Positions 1 through 6,406 of a DNA stretch of 12,186 bases are shown one piece after another (within the stretch, counting starts at the first letter, position 1; each line of letters starts with the position of its first letter). Position numbers and translations under genes: made by a program. Source of the DNA: JAXDLH01 sp034666705. Its GTDB lineage: Bacteria; Chloroflexota; UBA6077; SHYK01. The DNA lies in assembly GCA_034666705.1 (NCBI GenBank), contig JAXDLH010000498.1:1-12186 (forward strand), read 5' to 3'. The notes under the pieces are model-generated. The model saw nothing but the letters and a program-made list of their open reading frames with translations. It did no database searches and had not been told where the DNA came from.

Positions 1-21
1 GGCGGGGGACGAGCCCCCGCC
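1..21. repeat. GC-rich perfect hairpin downstream of the DUF1501 gene
   Basis: An 8-base perfect inverted repeat (GGCGGGGG at 1-8, CCCCCGCC at 14-21) is separated by a 5-base loop. It lies about 50 bases beyond the stop codon of the DUF1501 gene, in the position of a transcription terminator for that minus-strand operon. The run of T that would confirm an intrinsic terminator would lie before base 1 and cannot be seen. Such GC hairpins are also often dispersed intergenic repeats, so both readings remain open. Confidence 0.45.
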
Positions 22-73
22 CTACCGAACGTGCAGCCGACGGCAATCAACGAGCAACATGCGCCCAGCGGTA

Positions 74-1318
74 CTAGATAAAGCCGACGTTTTCGTAGCG
101 GGCACCCAGGGTAGCCTGCTGGTCGGCGCCGAGCCAGTTCTCGAGCGCGGTGCCGTAGACGCTGCGGAAGTCGACGCCGTACTTGAGGTTCTTGTTGTCG
201 TCGAGCGCAGTCAGGCTCGGCTGATCGCCGTAGAGACCACCCTTCACCCGTGAGCCGACGACGAACATCGGCGCTGCGGTGCCGTGGTCCGTGCCCTGAC
301 TGGCATTCTCGCCGACTCGGCGGCCGAACTCCGAGAACGTCATGAGCACGATCCGGTCCCGAATCCCAAGCCGTTCCGTGTCTTGCAGAAAGGCGGCGAT
401 CGAGTCGGACATGCCGCCGAGCAGGTTGGCGTGCGTGTTTCGCTCGTTCGAGTGAGTGTCGAACCCGCCGAAGCTCACGTAGTACACGCGCGTCCCCATG
501 TTGCCCGACATGAGCTGCGCGACCGTCTTGAGACTGTTCCCAAGCGAGAACCTGGGGTAATTGACGTCGGTCTGGTAGTTCTTCACGATCGCCTGCACGT
601 TTTCCGAAGTCGTGATCGCCGCTGACGTGGTGCGGGCAATCCACTCCTCGAGGGGCGAAGCCGAATAGTCCTGCGATGCAGCCCACTGCACAAAGCCGAG
701 CTTGCTCTGGCGGTCGTTCGGGTATCGAGCGTCGGTGCGGAACTGGTATGTACCAACGGAGCCGATCGCGGGCACGGTTACGCCGCTGCTCGTAAACGCG
801 TGGCTCAGCGTGTCAGTGACGCTCGCAGCGTAGAGCGGGTTGGTTTGCCCCGCGCCCTCTGCCGCCAGGTAATCGCCAAGCCAACCGTTGTTCTCGTAGC
901 GGTCGGGCGCAGCCGAGAGCCAGATGTCCGTGGCGCGGAAATGCGAGAGGTTCTGGCTCTGGTTTGGGTAGCCGACCCCCTGGATGATGGCGACCTGCCC
1001 CGCCTGGTATAGGTCGCGGAGCGCAGTCATAGAAGGGTGCAGCCCGATCCGATCGGTGAGCGGCAGCACCTCCGAGTCCTTGAAGCCGATCGCCGGCCGC
1101 GCCTCGTGGTATCCATCCACGCCGTAGGGCACCACGGTATTGAGGCCATCGTTGCCGCCCTGCATCTGGACCACCACGAGAATCGTGTCATTGCCGTAGG
1201 GGCCGGCGCTGCCGTTCGCCTCGGCCGCCCATACGGCCCGGCTGAAGAACGACGGGAGGACCGCCCCGGCGGCGAAGCCCGCACCGCTGCGCTGGATGAA
1301 CTGGCGACGAGTAACCAT
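74..1318 (-). CDS. DUF1501 family protein with Tat signal peptide
   Basis: A 414-residue exported protein of the DUF1501 family; its biochemical function is not established. The N-terminus is a twin-arginine signal: TRRQFIQ at residues 3-9, a hydrophobic stretch to about residue 25, and a likely cleavage site near Ala31 (AVWA). Family hallmarks are GGNDGLNTVVPY near residues 54-65 and TFSEFGRR near 327-334, followed by a GTDHG motif near 343-347. The acidic and histidine residues in these motifs resemble metal ligands of alkaline phosphatase-like folds, to which I recall this family being related; a hydrolase role is inference. It is the second gene of an operon with a DUF1800 gene, 12 bases downstream of it. 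The start ATG is preceded by TAAGGAGG, whose TAA is the stop codon of the DUF1800 gene, which suggests translational coupling. Length is normal for the family and nothing is truncated. Confidence 0.93.
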   Translation of the reverse strand: MVTRRQFIQRSGAGFAAGAVLPSFFSRAVWAAEANGSAGPYGNDTILVVVQMQGGNDGLNTVVPYGVDGYHEARPAIGFKDSEVLPLTDRIGLHPSMTALRDLYQAGQVAIIQGVGYPNQSQNLSHFRATDIWLSAAPDRYENNGWLGDYLAAEGAGQTNPLYAASVTDTLSHAFTSSGVTVPAIGSVGTYQFRTDARYPNDRQSKLGFVQWAASQDYSASPLEEWIARTTSAAITTSENVQAIVKNYQTDVNYPRFSLGNSLKTVAQLMSGNMGTRVYYVSFGGFDTHSNERNTHANLLGGMSDSIAAFLQDTERLGIRDRIVLMTFSEFGRRVGENASQGTDHGTAAPMFVVGSRVKGGLYGDQPSLTALDDNKNLKYGVDFRSVYGTALENWLGADQQATLGARYENVGFI

Positions 1319-1330
1319 GGTGGAGCCTCC

Positions 1331-2701
1331 TTACGCCATCTGGTAGATGGGCGTAGACATGATGAGGTGGCCGACACCCCGCACGGCGCGGTCGACGCGC
1401 GCGGAATCGGCGGTGAACTTCGTCGGATCGCCCGTATAGCCATTGCGCGCATAGTCGACAAGGGCGCCGCGAACGTCATTGGTCACCGCACCATCGACCA
1501 GCAGACCCAACCACGCATCCACGATGCTTTCGGGCGTTTTGGCGCCCGTTTGCGCGAGGAAGGCGCTCGGGTCGAGCCCATATTGCTGACTGTCACCCCG
1601 GGCGCTCGTGACCGTCATGGCGGCGGCGAAGCGCTCGAGCTGCGTGGCGCTGGAGATCCAACTGGAGCCCCAGTCCCAACCGGCAACGTTCGGTGGGTTG
1701 TAGAGGTCCATCCCCATGCGCCGAAGCGAGCCGAGGGTGGCACTCGCGTTGAACTGGCTTACCCCGAGGCTCTTGAGCGTGCCGACGACGAGCTCGATAG
1801 GGCTGCGTACCACGCCGCGGTACGCATCGTCGGACGTGAAGTCCGGCGAGGTGAGAATGGCCCGGACGAGTGCACGCACGCTAAAGCCGCTTGACCGGAA
1901 CGTGTCGGCCAGGCTGCTGATGGTGCTTGGCGACGGGTGGTCATGAACGAAGAAGTTGAACAGCTTATTCGCCATGTACGTGCTGAGCGCCGGCTGCTGG
2001 AAGATGATGTTGATGACGTCGTCGCCGTTCCAGGCGCCGGTCTGCCCCAGGAAAGTCTTGTTCGCGGTGTCGTGCTGGTTCTTGTTGAACACGAAGCCGA
2101 GCTTGGGATCGTAGAACCAGCCGGTGAAGGCGCGGGCGCCCTCGCGCACGTCGCTCTCCGAGTAGTTGCCGACGCCGAGCGTAAAGAGCTCCATCAGCTC
2201 CCGACCGAAATTCTCGTTGGGATGCGCTTTCCGGTTAGAGTTGCTGTCGAGCCAGCGGAGCATCGCGGGGTCCTGGGCGATGGCCGTCACGAGGTCGTGA
2301 AAATTGCCCAGCGCGTTGCTGCGGAACAGCTTGTTCTGGGTGTACATCGCGGGCGGATTGCCGACCTTGGCATTGCCCGTGGCGAAGTGGTCATGCCAGA
2401 AGAGCGTCATTTTCTCTTCGAGCGGCCGGGCAGTGGTGAGCATGCGGGTGAGCCAGAGCTGCTGGTAGCCGGCCAATGGCGGCTGGTTCATCTTCGCGTG
2501 GTCCCAGTCAGCCAGGATCTTCTGCTCCGCAGCGTCAGCCTGGGCGTTCACCGCGTCGTTGGGAACCTGGTCGTAGTTGACGAGGCGGTCGATCGCCGCA
2601 TCCCAGCCAAGCTGAAGGTACACGCTCAGCTCATCCTGGCTCGCGCCGAATCCAGCCCGTCGCAAGAGGTGCGCCATGCGTTGGCGGTCAGTAAGTAGCA
2701 T
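1331..2701 (-). CDS. DUF1800 family protein
   Basis: A 456-residue protein of the DUF1800 family, function unknown, very often encoded next to a DUF1501 gene as here. Recognisable family blocks are the N-terminal HLLRRAGFGAS (residues 11-21), FWHDHFATGNAKV (101-113), NFGRELMELFTLGVG (164-178), the AFTGW block (191-195), KLFNFFVHDHP (246-256), RSPIELVVGTLKSLG and the C-terminal NPPNVAGWDWG. No signal peptide or membrane helix is evident at the N-terminus, in contrast to its Tat-exported DUF1501 partner, so it may stay in the cytoplasm or leave the cell as a folded complex with that partner (inference). The ATG is supported by GGGAGGAGG just upstream. It is the first gene of the operon and is divergent from the ECF sigma gene, with a candidate ECF-type promoter in the shared 199-base gap. 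Confidence 0.93.
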   Translation of the reverse strand: MLLTDRQRMAHLLRRAGFGASQDELSVYLQLGWDAAIDRLVNYDQVPNDAVNAQADAAEQKILADWDHAKMNQPPLAGYQQLWLTRMLTTARPLEEKMTLFWHDHFATGNAKVGNPPAMYTQNKLFRSNALGNFHDLVTAIAQDPAMLRWLDSNSNRKAHPNENFGRELMELFTLGVGNYSESDVREGARAFTGWFYDPKLGFVFNKNQHDTANKTFLGQTGAWNGDDVINIIFQQPALSTYMANKLFNFFVHDHPSPSTISSLADTFRSSGFSVRALVRAILTSPDFTSDDAYRGVVRSPIELVVGTLKSLGVSQFNASATLGSLRRMGMDLYNPPNVAGWDWGSSWISSATQLERFAAAMTVTSARGDSQQYGLDPSAFLAQTGAKTPESIVDAWLGLLVDGAVTNDVRGALVDYARNGYTGDPTKFTADSARVDRAVRGVGHLIMSTPIYQMA

Positions 2702-2743
2702 CGCTGGTCCTCCTCCCGGACGGCGGGTGCATTTCTGCTAGGG

Positions 2744-2771
2744 TGACGCCCCGGCAGTGAAAAAGGTTTCA
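2744..2771 (-). promoter_or_regulatory. Candidate ECF sigma-dependent promoter for the DUF1800-DUF1501 operon
   Basis: Read on the minus strand, TGAAACC (2771-2765) is followed by 16 bases and then CGTC (2748-2745). The -35 is directly followed by a run of five T, as in many ECF promoters such as the SigW class (TGAAAC, about 16 bases, CGTA). Transcription would begin near 2735-2738, giving a leader of about 35 bases that contains the GGAGGAGG ribosome binding site. Because an ECF sigma gene lies divergently next door, this is the natural target of that sigma factor; that link is inference. Confidence 0.6.
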
Positions 2772-2864
2772 GATCGGGCTGGGAAGCGTGTTCGCCAGGC
2801 GTCGCGCCCTTTCGCCGCTGCCACTTCTGCGCTTCGGAGCGGGGAGCAGCCACGGAGCTTCTTC

Positions 2865-2870
2865 TATAAT
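2865..2870 (+). promoter_or_regulatory. TATAAT -10 element upstream of the ECF sigma gene
   Basis: A perfect TATAAT lies 30 bases before the ATG of the sigma gene, in a region that is otherwise very GC-rich. Transcription would begin near 2877, leaving a short leader containing the GGAGG ribosome binding site at 2891-2895. No good -35 hexamer is visible 16-18 bases upstream. The sigma gene would therefore be read by the housekeeping sigma factor rather than by its own product; I found no second TGAAAC/CGTC pair facing this way. Confidence 0.5.
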
Positions 2871-2900
2871 CCGCCGCAATCGGCCGCAGCGGAGGCGTGA

Positions 2901-3488
2901 ATGGACCTTGGCGGCCGGACGGATGAGGGCAGCGGCACGGACGAGGAGCTGTCCAAACGCTTCCGCGAAGGCGATGTGCAGGCCTTCGAGGCCATCGTGG
3001 AGCGCTACAGCCGATCGATCTACAACTTCACGCTGCGGTTTCTGGGCGACTCGGCGGATGCGGAGGATGCTACCCAGCTCACGTTCGTACAGGCGTTCGA
3101 GTCGTACCCCAGAGCCAAGGCAGAAGCCCCGATCCGGCCGTGGCTCTTTCAGGTGGCGCGCAATAAGTGCATCGACCTCATCCGCCGGCGGCGCACGATT
3201 TCACTCTCGAGCATGGAGCGCGACGACGACGAAGGCCCGGCATTCGATCCGCCGGACGAGGACCGGCTGCCGGACGAGATCTTTATGCACACGGAGCTGC
3301 AACAGCTCTTGCAGGACGCGATCCTGACGCTGCCGCTGCGAAGCCGCGAAGTCGTGACGATGCGGTACCAGGGCGAGCTGACCTTCGCCGAGATTGGCGA
3401 CGCGCTCGGCATGCCCGAAAACACGGCGAAGACCCTGTTCCAACGGGCGAAGGTGCGGCTGCGCGGCTACCTGCGAAAGCGAATTTGA
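2901..3488 (+). CDS. ECF-family RNA polymerase sigma-70 factor
   Basis: A 195-residue extracytoplasmic-function sigma factor of RpoE/SigW type. It binds core RNA polymerase and directs it to a specific promoter class. Region 2 spans about residues 27-97: AFEAIVERYSRSIYNFTLRF, then DAEDATQLTFVQAF, then PWLFQVARNKCIDLIRRRR, the helix that contacts the -10 element. An acidic linker (about 107-127, rich in D, E and P) follows. Region 4 spans about 137-190, with LPLRSREVVTMRY and the helix-turn-helix TFAEIGDALGMPENTAKTLF that reads the -35. The linker and length are normal for the family, with no extra C-terminal sensor domain. GGAGG sits 5 bases before the ATG. Two small membrane-protein genes follow in the same direction, as expected if one is an anti-sigma factor. 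The divergent DUF1800 operon carries an ECF-like promoter. Confidence 0.95.
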   Translation: MDLGGRTDEGSGTDEELSKRFREGDVQAFEAIVERYSRSIYNFTLRFLGDSADAEDATQLTFVQAFESYPRAKAEAPIRPWLFQVARNKCIDLIRRRRTISLSSMERDDDEGPAFDPPDEDRLPDEIFMHTELQQLLQDAILTLPLRSREVVTMRYQGELTFAEIGDALGMPENTAKTLFQRAKVRLRGYLRKRI

Positions 3489-3556
3489 GCACGGCCGAAT
3501 CTGAAACCCGGTACGCCGCCGCCGCGTGATACAGGCAGAGTAAGGGAGCAGCCTAT

Positions 3557-3967
3557 ATGTACTTTCATGACGTCGATGACCTGGATATCCTGTACGCCCG
3601 TATGGAGCGGGAGGATGCGCCTCCAGGCTTGACGCCGCGCGTGCTCGGCATGGTGGCGCATCGTTCCCGGCAACGCCGACTTCATGGGGCAATCATGTTC
3701 GCGATCGGATTGATGGCAGCCGCCCTGCTCTCGTTCGTCGTGGGCTTCAATCTCAGCGCCTCGGGCATCCTCGACGTCGTCGGACTCCAACTGCAGAACC
3801 TCGATTTGCTCGGTGCGGCGCCGCTGGACTTCGCGCTTGGAGTGGCGGAGAGCACCCCCTGGGTGCCTGCGATCCTGGCTGGCGGGGGCGCCGTGCTCGC
3901 CGCGCGGGCGCTGCCGATGCTGATGGCGCCGGTGCTGCGTGTCGGCGCGCGCGGTAACGGACGCTAG
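3557..3967 (+). CDS. Small two-helix membrane protein, possible anti-sigma factor
   Basis: A 136-residue protein with no family I can name. The first 42 residues are charged and would be cytoplasmic (ends in RSRQRRLHG). Two hydrophobic segments follow, at about 43-65 and 103-125, separated by a roughly 35-residue loop rich in Leu and Asp. Its position 68 bases after an ECF sigma gene on the same strand is the usual place for an anti-sigma factor. The N-terminal cytoplasmic part could bind the sigma factor, but no HxxxCxxC zinc anti-sigma motif is present; the protein contains no cysteine at all. The anti-sigma role is therefore inferred from position and topology only. The ATG has AAGGGA about 9 bases upstream. 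Its last codons overlap the proposed start of the next gene. Confidence 0.75.
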   Translation: MYFHDVDDLDILYARMEREDAPPGLTPRVLGMVAHRSRQRRLHGAIMFAIGLMAAALLSFVVGFNLSASGILDVVGLQLQNLDLLGAAPLDFALGVAESTPWVPAILAGGGAVLAARALPMLMAPVLRVGARGNGR

Positions 3968-4391
3968 CGCATTGTCCCCACATCGACGCCGGGTTGTCGC
4001 TGCGGTCGGGCTGCTCGTCGTCGCGCTCGCAATCGGAGGCGCAATCACCCTGGGGCTGGTGACCGCGCCCTCGGGACTGCCGGACACCGCGGACGTGGCG
4101 CTGGCTCAGGAGCTCCCTCCGGAGGACAGCCCGGAGGCGGCGAACGAATCGCCCCGGCACACAGCGTATGGCGTCATCGTGGCGATGCACGACCAGCGGA
4201 TCGGCGTGAAGGTAAAGGCGCAAGCCAAGCCGGTGATCGTGCTGATTCGGCCGATAACGGCCGTGCGCCTCAATGGCAAACCAGCCCAACTCGAGGACCT
4301 CAAGGTTGGCGACGAGGTCGCCGTGGTGGGTCGCCCCGACCCACGCGGCCTCGTCGCGCGCACCCTGACCGCGCGGCAGCGCAGCGGGTAA
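3939..4391 (+). CDS. Membrane-anchored protein with DUF5666-like domain
   Basis: A 150-residue protein with a single membrane helix at about residues 19-42 after a short Arg/His-rich cytoplasmic tail (HRRR), then an acidic Pro/Glu linker (58-72) and a C-terminal domain of about 75 residues outside the membrane. That domain (GVIVAMHDQRIGVKV, then PITAVRLNGKPAQLEDLKVGDEVAVVGR) has the beta-strand pattern and the LKVGDEV turn of DUF5666-like OB-fold domains; the match is by eye. The GTG start at 3939 overlaps the preceding gene by 29 bases. A TTG at 3972, just after the upstream stop codon, is an alternative that would shorten the protein by 11 residues and still keep the helix. Probably co-transcribed with the sigma factor. 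It may sense or transmit an envelope signal (inference). Confidence 0.75.
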   Translation: MSARAVTDASALSPHRRRVVAAVGLLVVALAIGGAITLGLVTAPSGLPDTADVALAQELPPEDSPEAANESPRHTAYGVIVAMHDQRIGVKVKAQAKPVIVLIRPITAVRLNGKPAQLEDLKVGDEVAVVGRPDPRGLVARTLTARQRSG

Positions 4392-4500
4392 GGCCCTGGG
4401 CTCGCGATCCCCCTCCATTTCGTAGTCCCGCGAGGGCCCTCTCCCTCGCCCCCGAGCATCCTGAGCCTGTCGAAGGACCGTGTTCGGGAAGGGGGAGTCT
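4392..4500. repeat. Composite palindromic intergenic repeat
   Basis: Two nested imperfect palindromes fill the gap before the methyltransferase. The first pairs GGCCCT (4392-4397) plus CGCG (4403-4406) with CGCG plus AGGGCC (4429-4438), immediately after the preceding stop codon. The second has arms CTCCCTCGCCCCCGA (4441-4455) and TCGGGAAGGGGGAG (4484-4497). They enclose the core TCCTGAGCCTGTCGAAGGA (4459-4477), which I recognise from memory as a motif that recurs between genes in several unrelated GC-rich genomes. No T run follows on either strand, so it is not a standard intrinsic terminator, although it may still stop or stabilise the upstream transcript. No gene is evident here. Confidence 0.55.
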
Positions 4501-4526
4501 CACCCGTAGGGGGTGCTCACGCCCGC

Positions 4527-4532
4527 TACAAT
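4527..4532 (+). promoter_or_regulatory. -10 element for a probably leaderless methyltransferase mRNA
   Basis: TACAAT ends 6 bases before the ATG of the methyltransferase, so transcription starting the usual 6-7 bases after the hexamer would begin on or next to the A of the start codon. No Shine-Dalgarno sequence is visible before that ATG, unlike nearly every other gene in the window. Both facts point to a leaderless transcript. The -35 region has no good match to TTGACA. Confidence 0.45.
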
Positions 4533-4538
4533 GCGGCC

Positions 4539-5378
4539 ATGGACTCGCCTCGGTGGAACGAGTGGCTCGCCGCGCAGGCCGAGCGGCTCGGCTCCCAGCT
4601 TACCCGCACGCGGGACTTCTTGCTCTCCCACGCCGCGATTCGTCCAGGGGACACCCTGCTCGATCTCGGGGCCGGTCGCGGGCTGATCGCCCTGGAGGCC
4701 GCGAACCGCGTCGGCGCTGCTGGCCACGTGTTCGCCTGCGATCTCGATGCCGAGTGCCTCGCGACGCTGCGGGCTGAGGCGGACCGCACGGGCATTGCCG
4801 ATCGCGTGCGGGCATTCCAGGCGAGCGTGACCGCCTTGCCGCTGGCTGCGGCGAGCGTGGACGTCGCCACCACTCGCTCGGTGCTGGAGTTCGTCGAGGA
4901 CCGGCCCGCGGCCTTCGGTGAGGCGTATCGGGTGCTGCGGCCAGGCGGTCGGATCTCCCTCTTCGAGGCGCTGAACCGTTACCTGACGCCGCACCACACC
5001 ATGCTTGACCTGCGACCGCTCGGGACGCTCGGCGCGCAAGTGCGCGAGCTGTTCGAGACGATCTATGCCGATCCGCACGAGCCGATGCTGACCTTCGACG
5101 AGCGCGACCTGGTGCGCATGCTCGAGGAGGCGGGCTTCGCGCAGGTCGGCTTGAACTTCCTGATGTACTGGCAGCGCTACGAGCTCACGGCCGATCAAGC
5201 GCGCGAGCGGCTGTCGCAGCGCGGCGCCGCGAACCGCCCCACAATTATGGAGCTGCTCACCGAGCGCATCAGCGCCTCAGCGGCCGAGGAGTACGCCGCG
5301 TTCTTCGTCGAGCGCGCGCCGCAACAGCCGTTCGCCGCCCGCACCGCCTCGGCATTCGTGTGGGGGCGAAAACAGTAG
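4539..5378 (+). CDS. Class I SAM-dependent methyltransferase
   Basis: A 279-residue cytoplasmic methyltransferase of the Methyltransf_11/25 (UbiE-like) type that transfers a methyl group from S-adenosylmethionine. Motif I, the glycine-rich SAM loop, is LLDLGAGRGLIALEAA (residues 40-55). The acidic residue for the ribose hydroxyls is in FACDLDAE (65-72). SVDVATTRSVLEFVED (106-121) is the motif IV region, and EAYRVLRPGGRISLFEALNR (128-147) is the post-motif block typical of this group. The C-terminal half (about 150-279) carries a helical region that probably covers the active site, with a conserved-looking DLVRMLEEAGF. The substrate cannot be told from sequence. It stands alone between a repeat and a convergent operon, so context gives no pathway. 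The ATG at 4539 is chosen because it directly opens the conserved N-terminus; there is no SD, consistent with a leaderless mRNA. Confidence 0.9.
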   Translation: MDSPRWNEWLAAQAERLGSQLTRTRDFLLSHAAIRPGDTLLDLGAGRGLIALEAANRVGAAGHVFACDLDAECLATLRAEADRTGIADRVRAFQASVTALPLAAASVDVATTRSVLEFVEDRPAAFGEAYRVLRPGGRISLFEALNRYLTPHHTMLDLRPLGTLGAQVRELFETIYADPHEPMLTFDERDLVRMLEEAGFAQVGLNFLMYWQRYELTADQARERLSQRGAANRPTIMELLTERISASAAEEYAAFFVERAPQQPFAARTASAFVWGRKQ

Positions 5379-5539
5379 TTTCGAGCCTGCTGCCGTTTCG
5401 GCTACCCGCGGCTCGTTATTCTCGCGAGCGCCGTCTGGTACGGCGACTCAGCCCAGAGCGCCTTCTCACACTGCTTGAGAGTCATCAGGAATGACGGCAC
5501 AAGGCTCACGATGGGAAACGTTGAGATTGGCGATCCTGG

Positions 5540-5589
5540 AACAAAACACACCGCAAGGGCCCCTGGCAGATACCGGGGCCCCTGCGGTG
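5540..5589 (-). terminator. Intrinsic terminator of the ABC transporter-amidohydrolase operon
   Basis: A long hairpin has arms 5549-5566 and 5573-5589 (CACCGCA paired with TGCGGTG, and GGGCCCC paired with GGGGCCC across one mismatch) with a short loop near 5567-5572. On the minus strand it is followed by TGTTTTGTT, a U-rich tail. It begins about 20 bases past the amidohydrolase stop codon. The plus-strand side has no T run, so it mainly serves the minus-strand operon, although the hairpin also sits where the convergent methyltransferase transcript would arrive. The remaining stretch 5379-5539 shows only a weak 6-base stem at 5429-5445 and no gene. Confidence 0.75.
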
Positions 5590-5609
5590 CGCGAGCCGTG
5601 AATCCGCCG

Positions 5610-6317
5610 CTAATCGAAGGCGCCGGACTCGCCGATGGTGTCGAAGTACTGGACCGTCTCGGCGAGGCCCACCACGTCGGCGTATTTCTGGTTCATGTCA
5701 AACAGATTGACGGCGTGCGAGGCCTGGGTGCGGTCGAAGGTGCACTCCTCTACGACGCCCATTTGGAACCGGTTCGTGCAACCGTCGACGACCGAGGCGC
5801 GCACGCAGCCACTCGTGGTCTCGCCGCAGGCGATGACCGTGTCGATGTTGTTGAAGATCAGGTGGGCGATGAGCGGCGTGCCGTAGAAGGCACTCGCCGA
5901 GGCCTTACGGACCACGAGCTCACCGTCGATCGGCGCGATCTCGTCGACGATCTTGACGGCGATCTCTTGCTGCTCGGACGTCAGCCGGCTGGGACCGCGA
6001 TTGCTGCGGCTGCCCCATGGACTCGGGAAGTCGCCAAAGCCCGTGGCGAAGATCACCGGAATCTTGTTCGCACGCGCGGCCGCGAGGAGCTCCTGCGTAC
6101 GGTCAATCGCCTCCCAGCCCTCGAGGCCGCAACTCATCGGCCACTTCTTGACTGATTCCAAAATGTCCTCGCGCTCGGTACCGAGCACGCTGTAGTAGTC
6201 GTCGATGATGAGCAGTGCCGGCCGCTGGCCGAAGCCCTTGCGCGGGCGATTCGCCATGCCCGAGGCGACCAGGTGCTGCTTATCGCGCTCGGTGAGAAAC
6301 TCGTCCCAGACTGCCAT
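5610..6317 (-). CDS. Isochorismatase-like cysteine amidohydrolase (N-carbamoylsarcosine amidase-like)
   Basis: A 235-residue cysteine hydrolase of the isochorismatase-like family, which hydrolyses amide or carbamoyl groups in small molecules. The catalytic triad is visible: Asp in LLIIDD (residues 35-40), Lys138 in VVRKASASAFYGT, and the nucleophile Cys171 in GETTSGCVRASVVDG. The TTSGCVRAS form resembles N-carbamoylsarcosine amidases and related amidases more than true isochorismatases; the exact substrate is unknown. The ATG at 6317 is preferred because AAAGGAG lies 8 bases upstream and the family-like sequence starts there; extending the frame to 6476 adds 53 low-complexity residues unlike the family. 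It is the last gene of a peptide-type ABC transporter operon, 89 bases after the OppF-like gene and before a terminator, so it may act on the imported compound (inference). Confidence 0.88.
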   Translation of the reverse strand: MAVWDEFLTERDKQHLVASGMANRPRKGFGQRPALLIIDDYYSVLGTEREDILESVKKWPMSCGLEGWEAIDRTQELLAAARANKIPVIFATGFGDFPSPWGSRSNRGPSRLTSEQQEIAVKIVDEIAPIDGELVVRKASASAFYGTPLIAHLIFNNIDTVIACGETTSGCVRASVVDGCTNRFQMGVVEECTFDRTQASHAVNLFDMNQKYADVVGLAETVQYFDTIGESGAFD

Positions 6318-6406
6318 AGGATGTGCTCCTTTAAATTTCGCCTTCCTGCTCGAGAACGTGGGCGTGGGTTCCGCATAGCACGGTTCGGATGCGGGGCAGT
6401 ACCTCC

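Noticed and set aside
1037..1894. Long plus-strand open frame (285 codons) across the DUF1501/DUF1800 genes, and a similar one at 1937-2698
   Set aside because: Composition (His/Arg/Glu-rich, no motif) is that of the antisense frame of GC-rich genes; both lie wholly opposite two well-supported family members.
2782..2803. Autoregulatory ECF promoter (GGAAGC...CGTC) for the sigma gene on the plus strand
   Set aside because: The spacing between the two elements is only 12 bases, too short for an ECF promoter.
4500..5198. 232-codon minus-strand open frame opposite the methyltransferase
   Set aside because: No motifs and no ribosome binding site; the plus strand has complete SAM-binding motifs.
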